64,000 bases of DNA, taken from positions 186,001 through 250,000 of the forward strand of contig NZ_CAJGZM010000002.1 of the NCBI RefSeq assembly GCF_904846175.1, read 5' to 3'. Made by a program: the position numbers and the translations under genes. Shown here piece after piece: positions 9,964 through 19,180 of the stretch; positions within the stretch are counted from its first letter, which is position 1; each line of letters starts with the position of its first letter. Origin of the DNA: Psychrobacter immobilis. Lineage in GTDB: Bacteria > Pseudomonadota > Gammaproteobacteria > Pseudomonadales > Moraxellaceae. The notes beneath the pieces are model-generated. The model was not told where the DNA came from. It did not search any database and saw nothing but the letters and a program-made list of their open reading frames with translations.

Positions 9964-10512
9964 TTAAAAATTATAATGTACCGATAAGCCATAATAGTCG
10001 GGTGATAAATTGGTGGCGATATGCAATTGGTCGTCATAATAGCTTTTGGTTAAATACATACTGCTGGCAATACCTAAGGCAGCGCCCGCCAGAACGTCAG
10101 TCACATCATGCTCATCGGCCTCAACGCGGCTATATGCCACAAATCCTGCACCAATATAAGCAGGAATGCTATATTCTAAACCATAGCGTTTATGAATAAA
10201 GCTGGCACCCTGAAACGCCACTGAAGTATGACCAGAAGGGAAGGAGTCCTCATCACGACCGTTGGGGCGCTCTTTATCTATCACTGACTTTAGCACTTGT
10301 GTCGCAGCAAGGTTGGTCGCAAATGAATAGTAAAATTGCTGACGACCCTCTTTATCATCCATATAATAAGTGCTACCGTAAGCAGCTGCCGGTATCGCAA
10401 AGGCGAGCACATCGCCTACCTTGGTGGTAGAGCTACTGTCTGCGTGGGCAGGGATGGCAGCCATCAAGCTGGTCGATAATAAAATGATAGGGGCGTATTG
10501 TTTGCTGATCAT
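9964..10512 (-). CDS. Exported PAP2-superfamily phosphatase
   Basis: A 182-residue PAP2 (phosphatidic acid phosphatase type 2) protein. The first 24 residues form a signal peptide ending IPAHA. All three catalytic motifs are seen: KERPNGRD (motif 1), FPSGHTSVAF (motif 2, catalytic His) and SRVEADEHDVTD (motif 3, second His and Asp). Such enzymes remove phosphate from lipid phosphates such as phosphatidate or undecaprenyl pyrophosphate in the envelope. The start has AGGA 9 bases upstream. It diverges from the gamma-carbonic anhydrase gene across 284 bp. The exact substrate cannot be read from the sequence. Confidence 0.88.
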   Translation of the reverse strand: MISKQYAPIILLSTSLMAAIPAHADSSSTTKVGDVLAFAIPAAAYGSTYYMDDKEGRQQFYYSFATNLAATQVLKSVIDKERPNGRDEDSFPSGHTSVAFQGASFIHKRYGLEYSIPAYIGAGFVAYSRVEADEHDVTDVLAGAALGIASSMYLTKSYYDDQLHIATNLSPDYYGLSVHYNF

Positions 10513-10796
10513 TGCTGCGATCCTAAAGAGGGTTGGTGAGCGTTAATTGTCTGTATAAAATCTTCTGGTCATTTTATAGCGATAAATGGCATGCGGCTTT
10601 ATTCTAAATGCTAATTGCTCTATTAATTAGCGGCTCTATTTATCGGCAGCATTATACTATAAAGTTTTTGTCATTCTTTACAACTATCGCGCTTTAGATC
10701 ATATTTATTTATGACATGATTTTAACACTATCATTTTTTACGACACACTTTTCACCATGTATAAACTTGTATAAAAATAACGACTAAGGATGGATT

Positions 10797-11333
10797 ATGA
10801 TTTATCAGTATTTAGACAAAGCGCCAGAGTTTGCAGTACCATTTAACGGTTGGGTAGCAGATACCGCTCGCGTGATAGGCGATGTGTATTTGGGTCATAA
10901 AGCTAACGTATGGTTTGGGGCGGTGATTCGCGGCGATAATGAGCGCATTCATATTGGCGATTATAGTAATGTGCAAGAAAACAGCGTCATTCATACCGAT
11001 GCAGGCATTGAGGTAAAAATTGGTAATTATGTCACCATTGGACATTTAGCGATGCTGCATGGCTGCGAAGTCGGTGATAACAGCTTGATTGGTATTGGCG
11101 CGGTGGTATTGAATAATGCCAAAATCGGTAAAAACTGTATCATTGGTGCCAAAGCTTTGGTCACTGAAGGTAAAGAGATTCCCGATAATTCGCTGGTGAT
11201 GGGCGCTCCGGCAAAAGTGGTCAAAACTTTGACCAATGAGCAAGCGGCAATGTTAAAACTGTCGGCAATGCACTATGCGGAACGTTGTCAAAAGTTTAAA
11301 ACTGGCTTAACAGAAATAGCCATGCCTGATTAA
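10797..11333 (+). CDS. Gamma-carbonic anhydrase family protein (YrdA-like)
   Basis: A left-handed beta-helix hexapeptide-repeat protein of 178 residues. Repeats run from about residue 15 to 150. Three histidines in the positions that bind zinc or iron in gamma-carbonic anhydrases are visible at His66, His83 and His88 ([15 protein letters not shown]), as are the family residues [10 protein letters not shown]. Members are trimers with the metal at the subunit interface; many YrdA-type homologues have weak or no proven carbonic anhydrase activity, so the reaction is an assignment by family. An AAGGA site lies 6-7 bases before the ATG. It is followed by a strong inverted repeat and a convergent gene. 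Confidence 0.9.
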   Translation: MIYQYLDKAPEFAVPFNGWVADTARVIGDVYLGHKANVWFGAVIRGDNERIHIGDYSNVQENSVIHTDAGIEVKIGNYVTIGHLAMLHGCEVGDNSLIGIGAVVLNNAKIGKNCIIGAKALVTEGKEIPDNSLVMGAPAKVVKTLTNEQAAMLKLSAMHYAERCQKFKTGLTEIAMPD

Positions 11334-11368
11334 TTACTATAGATGTTAGAACAATAGAAGTCAAAACC

Positions 11369-11416
11369 CATTCATAAAAAGGATGGCTTTATAGTGAGCA
11401 ATCCTTTTTATGAATG
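11369..11416. terminator. Perfect 16-bp inverted repeat between convergent genes
   Basis: CATTCATAAAAAGGAT and ATCCTTTTTATGAATG flank a 16-base loop. It lies between the carbonic anhydrase-like gene and a convergent gene, where a shared terminator is expected; T-tracts fall inside the stem rather than after it. Confidence 0.6.
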
Positions 11417-11461
11417 TTAATTTATTTTTTGACGTTGTGATGCTTTTTAAGCAAACAGTGG

Positions 11462-11908
11462 TTATGCCATTAGCATCATGATCAGCCAAATGATGGCAAA
11501 AATGATAATGCCAATAATCAGACCGCGAAAGATATCATGGCGTATAGAATGGTCACTAAGATAATGATTATTACCTGTGTCGTCGATATTTAAGGCATTG
11601 ACGCTTTCAGCACCAGCGCTTTTACCGACGATAAAGCCTGTTAACGCCCCCAAAACTAGCATAAACGGGGTAAATAGCCAGAATATCTCGCCATTACCCA
11701 TACCAGCGATTGAGCGAATAACAACAATCGCAAGGTCGATAAGTAAGCCGCCAAAACCATATAATAGCGCGTTTAACAGCGCATAAAGCAGACGGTCAAA
11801 AGGTGATTGGTAGCTTTTGCCTAATTGACGTCGTCTGATTTCTCTGATTGAACGGGCAGGACGTCGCGGTCGATTAGACAAAACAGTTTTATCATCAGGC
11901 GCTTTCAT
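11462..11908 (-). CDS. Small inner-membrane protein, unknown function
   Basis: A 148-residue protein starting MKAPDDKT; an upstream in-frame TTG start lacks a ribosome site and was rejected. After a basic N-terminal region rich in Arg (RPRRPARSIREIRRR, about residues 14-28) there are probably three membrane segments: LLYALLNALLYGFGGLLIDL, FWLFTPFMLVLGALTGFIVG and, at the C-terminus, GLIIGIIIFAIIWLIMMLMA. A polar loop with NIDDTGNNHYLSDHS separates the last two. The basic N-terminus predicts a cytoplasmic start. I do not recognise the family. It stands alone, convergent with the gamma-carbonic anhydrase gene. Confidence 0.75.
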   Translation of the reverse strand: MKAPDDKTVLSNRPRRPARSIREIRRRQLGKSYQSPFDRLLYALLNALLYGFGGLLIDLAIVVIRSIAGMGNGEIFWLFTPFMLVLGALTGFIVGKSAGAESVNALNIDDTGNNHYLSDHSIRHDIFRGLIIGIIIFAIIWLIMMLMA

Positions 11909-12105
11909 AAATTTCTCTATTGTTATTATCAAGCAGGCTAAAGATAAGCTAATGAGACATTAAAGTAAATAAGTTAGCATAAATTTGTTTGGTAAACAGT
12001 AGGCTTATAGGGAATGATGCAGCACGTTTTATATCCAATATTTTTTCTAAAATATTTTACATTCAAAAAATTATTCTTTTAATAAATAAAAAATAAGGTT
12101 CCATT

Positions 12106-12807
12106 ATGCAGGCAACACAAGCAGGACATGCACCAAAAGAGTTGGCACTCTTTGATTTAGATCATACTTTGCTCGACGTCGATAGCGATTATCTCTGGGG
12201 TGAGTATATCGTTAAGCATAATCTCGTTGACGAAGCTGAATACCGCACCGCCAATCAAAAGTTTTATCAAGATTATATCGAAGGTACGCTTGATGCGACC
12301 GAATATAATGAATTTGTCGCGCAATTCTTAAGTAGCTTACCTATGGACAGGCTACATGAGCTGCGCGAAGATTATATTAAAACTGAAATCGAGCCACATA
12401 TTCGCCCAAAAGCGATGGAGACGCTCTGTCATCATGTCGAAAAAGGTCATGAGGTAGTCATTATTTCTGCGACCAATAACTTTGTGGTATCAGCTATTGC
12501 TAAGCGTTTTGGTATTGAAGATGGCAATGTATTATCGACACCGCTTGAGATAAAAAAAGAGCGTTATACCGGCAAATTAACCGATAAACCTAACTTTAAA
12601 GAAGGTAAGATTTACCATCTTAATAAGTGGTTGGATAAACGACAATCAGTAGGTACTACCTTTGATAAAACCTATGCCTATTCAGACTCCAAAAATGACA
12701 TTCCATTGCTCGAATGGGCGGATGTAGCTATCTGCGTGTCACCCGATGATGCGTTACATGCGCATGCGCTGGCTCATCGTTGGGCAGTAGAAGATTGGTC
12801 GATTTAG
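12106..12807 (+). CDS. HAD-IB family phosphatase (SerB-like)
   Basis: A 233-residue haloacid dehalogenase-superfamily hydrolase. Motif I, LFDLDHTLLDVDSD, gives the nucleophile Asp17 and acid/base Asp19; motif II is VIISATNNF; motif III is YSDSKNDIPLLEWA with the magnesium ligands. The helical cap after motif I fits subclass IB, which contains phosphoserine phosphatase and close relatives acting on small phosphomonoesters. The substrate cannot be told from the sequence. It lies upstream of prfB on the same strand, separated by about 115 bp, with AAGG before its ATG. Confidence 0.88.
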   Translation: MQATQAGHAPKELALFDLDHTLLDVDSDYLWGEYIVKHNLVDEAEYRTANQKFYQDYIEGTLDATEYNEFVAQFLSSLPMDRLHELREDYIKTEIEPHIRPKAMETLCHHVEKGHEVVIISATNNFVVSAIAKRFGIEDGNVLSTPLEIKKERYTGKLTDKPNFKEGKIYHLNKWLDKRQSVGTTFDKTYAYSDSKNDIPLLEWADVAICVSPDDALHAHALAHRWAVEDWSI

Positions 12808-12923
12808 GTGGTCTATAACTATTTAATATAAAGGCAGTACTAATTAGCCAACTATTTAGCGTCAATCTAATTTAAAATAGCGCCATATCAGTGAGATATT
12901 TATTTAAAAAGACAGGAAGATTT

Positions 12924-14019
12924 ATGGAAATCAATCCGTATCAAGAACGTATCAAAGATTTATCTGAGCGTGGACAGGACCTTCGGAGGTATCTTTGACT
13001 TCGATGGTAAGCAAGAACGCTTAGAGGAAGTTAATTTAGAATTGGAAAATCCCGAGCTATGGAATGATCCAGAGCGCGCGACCAAGATTAATAAAGAAAA
13101 AAGCCAGCTTGATGGCGTCATTGACGTGGTCGTTTCGCTTGAAACGACTTTAGAAGATGCCGCTGCTATGCTTGATTTAGCAGTAGAAGCAGAAGACGAA
13201 TCCTTGCTTGCTGATGTGCAAGCAGAGCTCGATAATGCAGAGAAACGCGTTGCTGATTTAGAATTCCGCCGGATGTTTAGCGGTGAGATGGATCCAAATA
13301 ATTGCTATTTGGACATCCAGTCAGGCAGTGGCGGTACAGAGGCACAAGATTGGGCAGAGATGCTGCTGCGTATGTATACACGGTGGGCAGAAGCGCATGG
13401 CTTTAAAGTGGACGTTATCGAAGTGTCTGCTGGCGGTGTCGCTGGTATCAAATCGGCAACCATTGAAATTAAAGGCGATTATGCCTTTGGTTGGTTACGG
13501 ACTGAAATTGGCGTGCATCGCTTAGTACGTAAATCACCGTTTGACAGTAATAACGGTCGTCATACTTCATTTGCTGCCGTTTTTGTATCGCCTGAGATTG
13601 ATGATAATATCGAGATTGATATCAATCCAGCTGATTTGCGTATTGATACTTATCGTTCATCGGGCGCAGGTGGTCAGCACGTGAACACCACCGATTCAGC
13701 GGTGCGTATTACTCACGAACCGACTGGCGTTGTGGTCACTTGTCAAAACGAGCGTAGCCAACATGGTAATAAAGCCACAGCGATGAAGTTGTTACGCGCC
13801 AAGCTTTATGAGCTTGAGATGCAAAAACGGATGGAATCCCAGCAAGCGGTTGAAGATGGTAAGTCTGATGTCGGTTGGGGCAGTCAAATTCGCTCTTACG
13901 TACTCGATGACTCACGTATTAAAGACTTGCGTACGGGCGTTGAAACCTTTAATACCGGCGCGGTGCTCGATGGTGACCTTGATCAGTTTATCGAAGCGAG
14001 TCTTAAGGCTGGACTGTAA
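12924..14019 (+). CDS. prfB: Peptide chain release factor 2, made by programmed +1 frameshift
   Basis: RF2 ends translation at UGA and UAA codons. The gene needs a +1 frameshift: the first frame from ATG 12924 reads [20 protein letters not shown] then RRYL and meets TGA at 12996-12998; slipping one base on CTT-T continues as DFDGKQERL to the stop at 14017-14019. This gives about 364 residues, the usual RF2 length. The codon-recognition motif SPF is present in [11 protein letters not shown], and the catalytic loop GGQ in [14 protein letters not shown]. Upstream elements include AGGA 6 bases before the ATG. As in many bacteria, the in-frame UGA should make the gene autoregulatory: low RF2 favours frameshifting and more RF2. 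A caller that ignores the shift would annotate a false start near 12970. Confidence 0.97.
12985..12999 (+). promoter_or_regulatory. prfB frameshift site
   Basis: Internal Shine-Dalgarno GGAGG (12985-12989), then TAT, the slippery codon CTT (12993-12995) and TGA followed by C (12996-12999). Spacing is the same as in E. coli prfB, although the SD is GGAGG rather than AGGGGG. Confidence 0.95.
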
Positions 14020-14075
14020 AGCTAGGCCATAAAGAAATTTACAAAATATCAACCAACAGTCAATTAAGGAAAATT

Positions 14076-14360
14076 ATGCCAAGCGTTAATAATTATTTTG
14101 ATAATAAAGTGACTTCTATTGCCTTTCAAACCGCTACCAAGCCTGCCACTGTTGGTGTGATGGAGATTGGTGAATACGAATTTGGCACCAGCGAATTCGA
14201 AACGATGACAGTTGTTAGCGGTGCTTTGACGGTCAAGCTGCCAGAGAGTGATGAATGGCAAACCTTCAATGCTGGTGAGCAATTTACTATTGAAGCCAAT
14301 CAGAAATTTCAAGTAAAAGTAGCAGTGGAAACGGCCTATCTATGTACCTATGGTGAATAG
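14076..14360 (+). CDS. ppnP: Pyrimidine/purine nucleoside phosphorylase PpnP
   Basis: A 94-residue single-domain cupin matching the PpnP family (formerly YaiE/DUF1255). The family converts nucleosides and phosphate to free base and ribose-1-phosphate with broad specificity. Diagnostic segments are [12 protein letters not shown] near the start, [19 protein letters not shown] in the centre and [19 protein letters not shown] towards the end. Length and segment order fit the family exactly. It starts 56 bp after prfB, with AAGGA 7 bases before the ATG, and is closed by a strong terminator, so it may share the prfB transcript. Confidence 0.95.
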   Translation: MPSVNNYFDNKVTSIAFQTATKPATVGVMEIGEYEFGTSEFETMTVVSGALTVKLPESDEWQTFNAGEQFTIEANQKFQVKVAVETAYLCTYGE

Positions 14361-14392
14361 TTTTTTAGCTTGTATTAATATGAATTATAAAC

Positions 14393-14428
14393 ACGCCAAG
14401 TATTCAATACTTGGCGTTTTTTGTTTTT
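14393..14428 (+). terminator. Terminator after ppnP
   Basis: Stem CGCCAAGTA / TACTTGGCG with an A/T loop, then TTTTTTGTTTTT. Confidence 0.9.
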
Positions 14429-14505
14429 ACATCGACTAGGTTATAAAAAAGCAGCTATCTATTTATTTATCAAAAATTACAAGCAAGCCATCATAAATCC
14501 TTGCG

Positions 14506-14967
14506 TTATTGAATCATATTGGTTTTGGTCGCAAGCGTATCATAGAGGCGGCGTGCAGCTGTATTTTCTTCTTGAGTAACCCAATAAACGCGGTTGCAGT
14601 TTTGCTGGCGAGCAAACTCATAGACATACTCAATCAATGCTCGTCCTACACCGTGCCCTCGCACAGATTCAGCCACGTATAAATCCTCTAAGTAGCAACA
14701 TTCAGTGCTATTCCAAGTATTAGGGTGTAGCACCACATGAGTGATACCGACTAACTTATCCTCTAACCAAGCCCCAAACCCATAAATAGGTACGTTGCTA
14801 TCGAGCACATTATTCCACGTTGCATTCGTCGTTTCTAATGGCAAGCTGCTCTCATAAAAAGTGAGATAGCTTTGCCATAAGCTGAGCCAAGACTCATAGT
14901 CAGCGGCAGATAATGGCGCTATTTTTAAAGAGCCATTGATTGAATTCATAAGGGTGGAATTTGTCAT
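14506..14967 (-). CDS. GNAT family N-acetyltransferase, slightly shortened C-terminus
   Basis: A GCN5-related acetyltransferase of 153 residues. The acetyl-CoA binding motif A is clear (LYVAESVRGHGVGRALIEY, with the R/Q-x-x-G-x-G/A pattern as RGHGVG), followed by YWVTQEENTAARRLYD, typical of small-molecule and polyamine-type GNATs. The protein ends TKTNMIQ. The four codons after its TAA would read RKDL before TGA, so the stop may have replaced a Tyr codon in a family ending such as IQYRK. Loss of five residues may be tolerated. An upstream second Met (residue 7, MNSINGS) is an alternative start. Substrate unknown. Confidence 0.82.
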   Translation of the reverse strand: MTNSTLMNSINGSLKIAPLSAADYESWLSLWQSYLTFYESSLPLETTNATWNNVLDSNVPIYGFGAWLEDKLVGITHVVLHPNTWNSTECCYLEDLYVAESVRGHGVGRALIEYVYEFARQQNCNRVYWVTQEENTAARRLYDTLATKTNMIQ

Positions 14968-15141
14968 GTTGGCGGTGCCTTCAGTAAATGTATCTTAAAT
15001 TATGTCGTAACGCTCAAAATCCACAAGGCTTTTATCGCCTTTATTTTACACAGGATTACACATTGTCCATGGCAAATACACAGCAAAGATAAGGGCAGTT
15101 GATTATGCTAAAACAACGATATTATCAGATGAGTATTTTTT

Positions 15142-16275
15142 ATGGCGAAGTCAAATCAACCAACCAATACACAAGACATACGCCATGATTATGAGCACTT
15201 GGCGAGCCTCGCGAACTTGCGATATGTCAGCGATACCGATCCAGGATACGGGCGTCGGCGTTCGGGACGTGGCTTTACTTATCGAGATGCCACAGGCAAA
15301 ACAGTTAAAGATAAAGCCTTGCGTCAGCGTTTTGATGCCTTAGTGATACCGCCGATGTGGTCGGAGGTTTGGATATGCCATGATGACAAAGGGCATTTAC
15401 AGTCGACAGGACGTGATGACAAAGCCCGTAAGCAGTATTTATATCATCCAGAATGGGATCGCGTGCGAGATCAAGCCAAGTTTAATGCCATGATAGGTTT
15501 TGCTGAAGCATTGCCTAACCTGCGTGCGCAAGTAGAGAAAGATTTAGAAGCGCCGCCGCTATCGCGTGACAATGTTTTGGCAGCAGTGGTGAAACTATTA
15601 GAAACGACCTTAATTCGTATTGGTAATAGTCGCTATGCCAAGCTCAATAAAAGCTATGGTTTAAGCACGTTACGCAGCAAGCATGTCAGTGAAACGGATA
15701 CTGGACTGGCATTTGATTTCGTCGGTAAAAGTGCCAAGGAGCATCATATAGAGCTGCAAGATGAGCGTTTGATTGAAATTGTACATGCCTGCTCTGAGCT
15801 GCCCGGTTATCAAGTATTTAAGTATTTAGATGAAAATGGTGATAAGCAAGTCGTCGATAGTGCTGATATCAATGATTATCTGCGCATCTATACCTGCGGT
15901 AATAACTGTGACAGTGAAAGTTATGGCGGCAATTTATATAGTGCAAAAGATTTTCGTACATGGATGGCCAGTGTGTTGGCAGCAAGCTACCTTTATGATG
16001 AACTCCAAACCAAGTCTGGCAAAGTGATTTTAGCCAGTGAGCCTGATGGTAAAGAGCGTCAGCAACTGGTGACTAATATGGTAAAAAGTGTTGCTGATGA
16101 GCTGGGCAATACACCAGCGGTGTGCCGATCTTCTTATATCAATCCTATTATTATCGAGCAGTTTTTAGTAGGGCAGTTTTTTGAGCCTTATAAACAAGCG
16201 CGCCGTGGACGCACTAAGCAACATCAAAGCTGTGAAGAGAAGGCATTGCTTGGATTTTTAAGCGCTCTACAGTAA
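15142..16275 (+). CDS. DNA topoisomerase IB (poxvirus-type)
   Basis: A 377-residue type IB topoisomerase, which relaxes supercoils by a 3'-phosphotyrosine intermediate. The N-terminal domain contains the family segment RFDALVIPPMWSEVWIC and the DNA-contacting TGRDDKARKQYLYHPEW. The catalytic domain carries active-site residues in RIGNSRYAKLNKSYGLSTLR and K(H)V(S) following, and the nucleophile Tyr332 in CRSSYINPIII. Length is close to other bacterial pox-type enzymes (about 310-380). A second tyrosine recombinase origin is unlikely because the N-terminal IB domain is complete. No good ribosome site is seen before the ATG. The enzyme is an accessory topoisomerase in bacteria. Confidence 0.92.
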   Translation: MAKSNQPTNTQDIRHDYEHLASLANLRYVSDTDPGYGRRRSGRGFTYRDATGKTVKDKALRQRFDALVIPPMWSEVWICHDDKGHLQSTGRDDKARKQYLYHPEWDRVRDQAKFNAMIGFAEALPNLRAQVEKDLEAPPLSRDNVLAAVVKLLETTLIRIGNSRYAKLNKSYGLSTLRSKHVSETDTGLAFDFVGKSAKEHHIELQDERLIEIVHACSELPGYQVFKYLDENGDKQVVDSADINDYLRIYTCGNNCDSESYGGNLYSAKDFRTWMASVLAASYLYDELQTKSGKVILASEPDGKERQQLVTNMVKSVADELGNTPAVCRSSYINPIIIEQFLVGQFFEPYKQARRGRTKQHQSCEEKALLGFLSALQ

Positions 16276-16372
16276 ACCTTCACCTATTAGATACTTTCTA
16301 TTGAAAAATAAAAATGATACGTTATGTATTGAAATAAGTGAAAAAATACGTTACTAATAGAGCATATGCTAT

Positions 16373-16397
16373 TTGATAGGTTTAAACAGTTGATAGG
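16373..16397. promoter_or_regulatory. Direct repeat upstream of the acyl-CoA ligase gene
   Basis: Two copies of TTGATAGG 17 bases apart (16373-16380 and 16390-16397), about 80 bp before the ligase start. The helical-phase spacing could suit a regulator, but none is assigned and the rest of 16276-16478 shows no clear promoter. Confidence 0.25.
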
Positions 16398-16478
16398 ATG
16401 TGACTGTTTTACGATTTATTTTATTATTTATTAATCGCTGATATCGTCAGTGAACCTCGATTGCTAAAGGATTAGCTT

Positions 16479-18182
16479 ATGAACACCTCATCTACAGACG
16501 CCGCAGTAAATACTGTCAATACAATAACAAGCTACAACGATTATTACCATAATTTTGATATGGATACCTTATTGACAGAAATATTTGGTGAGCATTTAGA
16601 CGACCGTTTGAATGCTTATATAGCGTGTTGCGGTCGTCATGTGCGTGATGGTCGCGGCGATAATATTGCACTGGTGCATGAAGATACAGCGGGTAATGTG
16701 ACGCGCATGACTTTTGCAGAGCTTGATAAGGCAAGTGCGCAAATTGCCAATTTATTAAAATCCTATGGCGTGCAAGCTGGTGACCAAGTAGCGACTATGC
16801 TACCGCGCACCCCTGAGCTACTCACGATTGTATTAGCCACTTGGCGGATTGGTGCAGTCTATCAGCCGCTATTTACTGCCTTTGGTTATGATTCGATTAA
16901 ATATCGGATGGATAAAGCCAATACTAAAGTAGTTTTTACCAATATTGATAATCGCGGCAAGTTCGACGACTTGGCTAAGCAAACTAAAATGGTCATGGTT
17001 AGCAGTGAGAATGATGGACAGTTAGACAATAATTGGGGCGATGATAACTATGCACAAATGATGGCGACGCAGCCGCAAACGGTAGAAGCTGTTTTGTTAG
17101 ATAAAGATGCACAGTTTTTGCAAATGTTTACCTCGGGTACGGTGGGCAAATCAAAAGGCGTCAGCGTGCCACTAAGTGCACTCTCGGCTTTTTATCTCTA
17201 TATGCGCTACGCAATCGACTTGCGCGCGGATGATAACTACTGGAATATGGCCGATCCCGGTTGGGCGTATGGACTATATTACGCGATTACTGGACCTTTA
17301 TTAATGGGCGTCACGACTTACTTTAACGAGTCCGGCTTTGACGCTGCCAATACTCGCGATTTTATGGTACGCCATAAGATTAGCAATTTGGCTTCATCAC
17401 CAACTGCTTTTCGTATGATGAAATCCAGCGGTGTGTTTGAAAGTGCTCACGGCGACGCCAATGCCAAGCTATCGTTACGCTGTGCCAATTCAGCAGGCGA
17501 GACCTTGAATACCGAAGTGGTCAACTGGGTTGAAACCTACTTAAACTGTAAAGTTTGTGATCAATATGGGCAGACAGAAACAGGCATGACATGTTGCGAG
17601 CACCATGCTTTAGAGCATAAATGTCCAGTCGGTTCGATGGGGATGGCGCTACCGGGACATACATTGGTTGTGCTAGATGATGACATGAACATCTTGCCTG
17701 ATGGCGAGCAAGGACAACTGGCAGTGGTGGTCAGTCAATCGCCCGCGTTTTATTTCCGCGGCTATAGCTGGAATGAAAAAGATGCGTTCGCTGATGATTA
17801 TTATCTGACAGGTGATGTGGTTGAGCGTCACAGCGACGGCAGTTATTGGTTCTCAGGGCGAGATGATGACATTATTATCACGGCAGGTTACCGCGTAGGG
17901 CCAACTGATGTCGAAAACACCGTGCTTGAGCATGAGGCAGTCGCAGAATCCGCAGCGGTTGGTGTGCCAGATGAAGTGCGCGGTCACACTATTAAATCTT
18001 ATGTGGTGCTAAAAGATGGTATCGTTGGGACAGATGAGATTGCCAAAGAGATTCAAGACTTGGTACGTAAGCGTCTTTCGACCCATGCTTATCCGCGTGA
18101 GGTTGAATTTGTCGCTGCGTTACCAAAAACACCAAGCGGTAAAATTCAGCGTTTCTTGCTGCGCAGTTTGTCTTCTGTTTAA
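16479..18182 (+). CDS. AMP-dependent acyl-CoA synthetase
   Basis: A 567-residue member of the ANL superfamily, which activates a carboxylic acid as acyl-AMP and transfers it to CoA. Motifs in order: the P-loop MFTSGTVGKSKGV, the aromatic/YGQTETGM core, the TGD hinge region (YYLTGDVVERHSDGSYWFSG), GRDDDIIITAGYRVGP and the catalytic lysine segment PKTPSGKIQRF near the C-terminus. Overall layout resembles medium-chain/acetyl-type ligases (acs/acsM group) rather than the long-chain FadD group. An SDR of the 3-hydroxyacyl-CoA dehydrogenase type follows after 86 bp, pointing to fatty or branched-chain acid breakdown. The ATG has AAGGA about 8 bases upstream. The acid substrate is not determined. 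Confidence 0.88.
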   Translation: MNTSSTDAAVNTVNTITSYNDYYHNFDMDTLLTEIFGEHLDDRLNAYIACCGRHVRDGRGDNIALVHEDTAGNVTRMTFAELDKASAQIANLLKSYGVQAGDQVATMLPRTPELLTIVLATWRIGAVYQPLFTAFGYDSIKYRMDKANTKVVFTNIDNRGKFDDLAKQTKMVMVSSENDGQLDNNWGDDNYAQMMATQPQTVEAVLLDKDAQFLQMFTSGTVGKSKGVSVPLSALSAFYLYMRYAIDLRADDNYWNMADPGWAYGLYYAITGPLLMGVTTYFNESGFDAANTRDFMVRHKISNLASSPTAFRMMKSSGVFESAHGDANAKLSLRCANSAGETLNTEVVNWVETYLNCKVCDQYGQTETGMTCCEHHALEHKCPVGSMGMALPGHTLVVLDDDMNILPDGEQGQLAVVVSQSPAFYFRGYSWNEKDAFADDYYLTGDVVERHSDGSYWFSGRDDDIIITAGYRVGPTDVENTVLEHEAVAESAAVGVPDEVRGHTIKSYVVLKDGIVGTDEIAKEIQDLVRKRLSTHAYPREVEFVAALPKTPSGKIQRFLLRSLSSV

Positions 18183-18268
18183 GCGAATCGAAGTCTTAAT
18201 AGTAGTTGAAAATAATAAAATAGTGAGTTTATAAAAATAGTAATAAAACATCAATTAAAGGAATAATT

Positions 18269-19048
18269 ATGCAAATTGAACAACACAGTTTTTTAGTCAC
18301 CGGCGGTGCATCAGGTCTGGGTGAATCAGTGGTTCGTGCTATCGTCGCGCAAGGCGGTAAGGTCGTCATTGCTGATTTAAACGAATCAACTGGGCAGGCT
18401 TTGGTCAATGAGCTAGGTAACAATGTACGCTTTGTGCGCTGTGATGTCACCAGTGGTGATGACGTTCGAGCGGCTGTTGCTATGGCTGAAGAGGCATTCG
18501 GAGGTCTGCAAGGTTCCATTAACTGTGCAGGTATCGCTGTCGTACAAAAGTTGTTAGATCGTGAAAATAATCCTGCTGACCTTGAGGCTTTTAGTCGCGG
18601 GGTTAATATCAACCTCGTGGGCTCTTTTAACGTGGCACGTTTGGTGGCAGCCAGTATTGCTAAGCGTGTGGCGGCTAGCACACCCGCCGAAGTTAATGCT
18701 GACAACGGAATTATTATTAATACGGCTTCTATCGCTGCTTTTGATGGGCAAGTAGGGCAAGCAAGTTACGCCTCATCTAAAGCTGGGGTCGTTGGTATGA
18801 TGTTGCCGCTAGCACGTGAGCTGACTCGTCATGGTATCCGAGTGATGACTATTGCGCCGGGTGTGTTTGCAACACCTATGATGCAAAGTCTGCCTGAGAA
18901 GGCGCGTGAGCAACTAGAGGCGGCAGTACCATATCCTAAGCGTTTGGGAAATCCAAATGAGTTTGCCAAACTGGTCACACACATTATTGATAATGCCTAT
19001 CTTAATGGTGAAGTCATTCGCTTAGATGGTGCGATTCGTATGGTGTAA
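18269..19048 (+). CDS. SDR 3-hydroxyacyl-CoA dehydrogenase, HSD17B10-like
   Basis: A 259-residue short-chain dehydrogenase. The N-terminal NAD site is TGGASGLGES, the structural motif NCAG replaces NNAG, and the catalytic Ser/Tyr/Lys set is TASIAAF...YASSKAG. The sequence between, with an insertion after the NCAG motif (LLDRENNPADLEAF), fits the type II 3-hydroxyacyl-CoA dehydrogenase group (HSD17B10-like), which oxidises short and branched 3-hydroxyacyl-CoA. It follows the acyl-CoA ligase and shares its strand, with AAAGGAA before the ATG, so the two likely form an operon. Confidence 0.87.
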   Translation: MQIEQHSFLVTGGASGLGESVVRAIVAQGGKVVIADLNESTGQALVNELGNNVRFVRCDVTSGDDVRAAVAMAEEAFGGLQGSINCAGIAVVQKLLDRENNPADLEAFSRGVNINLVGSFNVARLVAASIAKRVAASTPAEVNADNGIIINTASIAAFDGQVGQASYASSKAGVVGMMLPLARELTRHGIRVMTIAPGVFATPMMQSLPEKAREQLEAAVPYPKRLGNPNEFAKLVTHIIDNAYLNGEVIRLDGAIRMV

Positions 19049-19180
19049 GGTAATTTTAGATTTTGACTTTGAGAACTTTAAGTTTAATTCATAAGATTTT
19101 TATACAAATTGACATAGTCTTTTGCTATCTTATCAAAGATGGTTTTATCAATGAGCGCTTAACTTTAAGAAGCAAAAGCT

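Noticed and set aside
10002..10199. Plus-strand frame opposite the PAP2 gene
   Set aside because: No homology or ribosome site; the PAP2 motifs on the minus strand are unambiguous.
12970..13000. Annotation of prfB as starting at the plus-frame ATG-like codon near 12970
   Set aside because: The frame is the shifted one; the true start is 12924 with a +1 frameshift at 12996.
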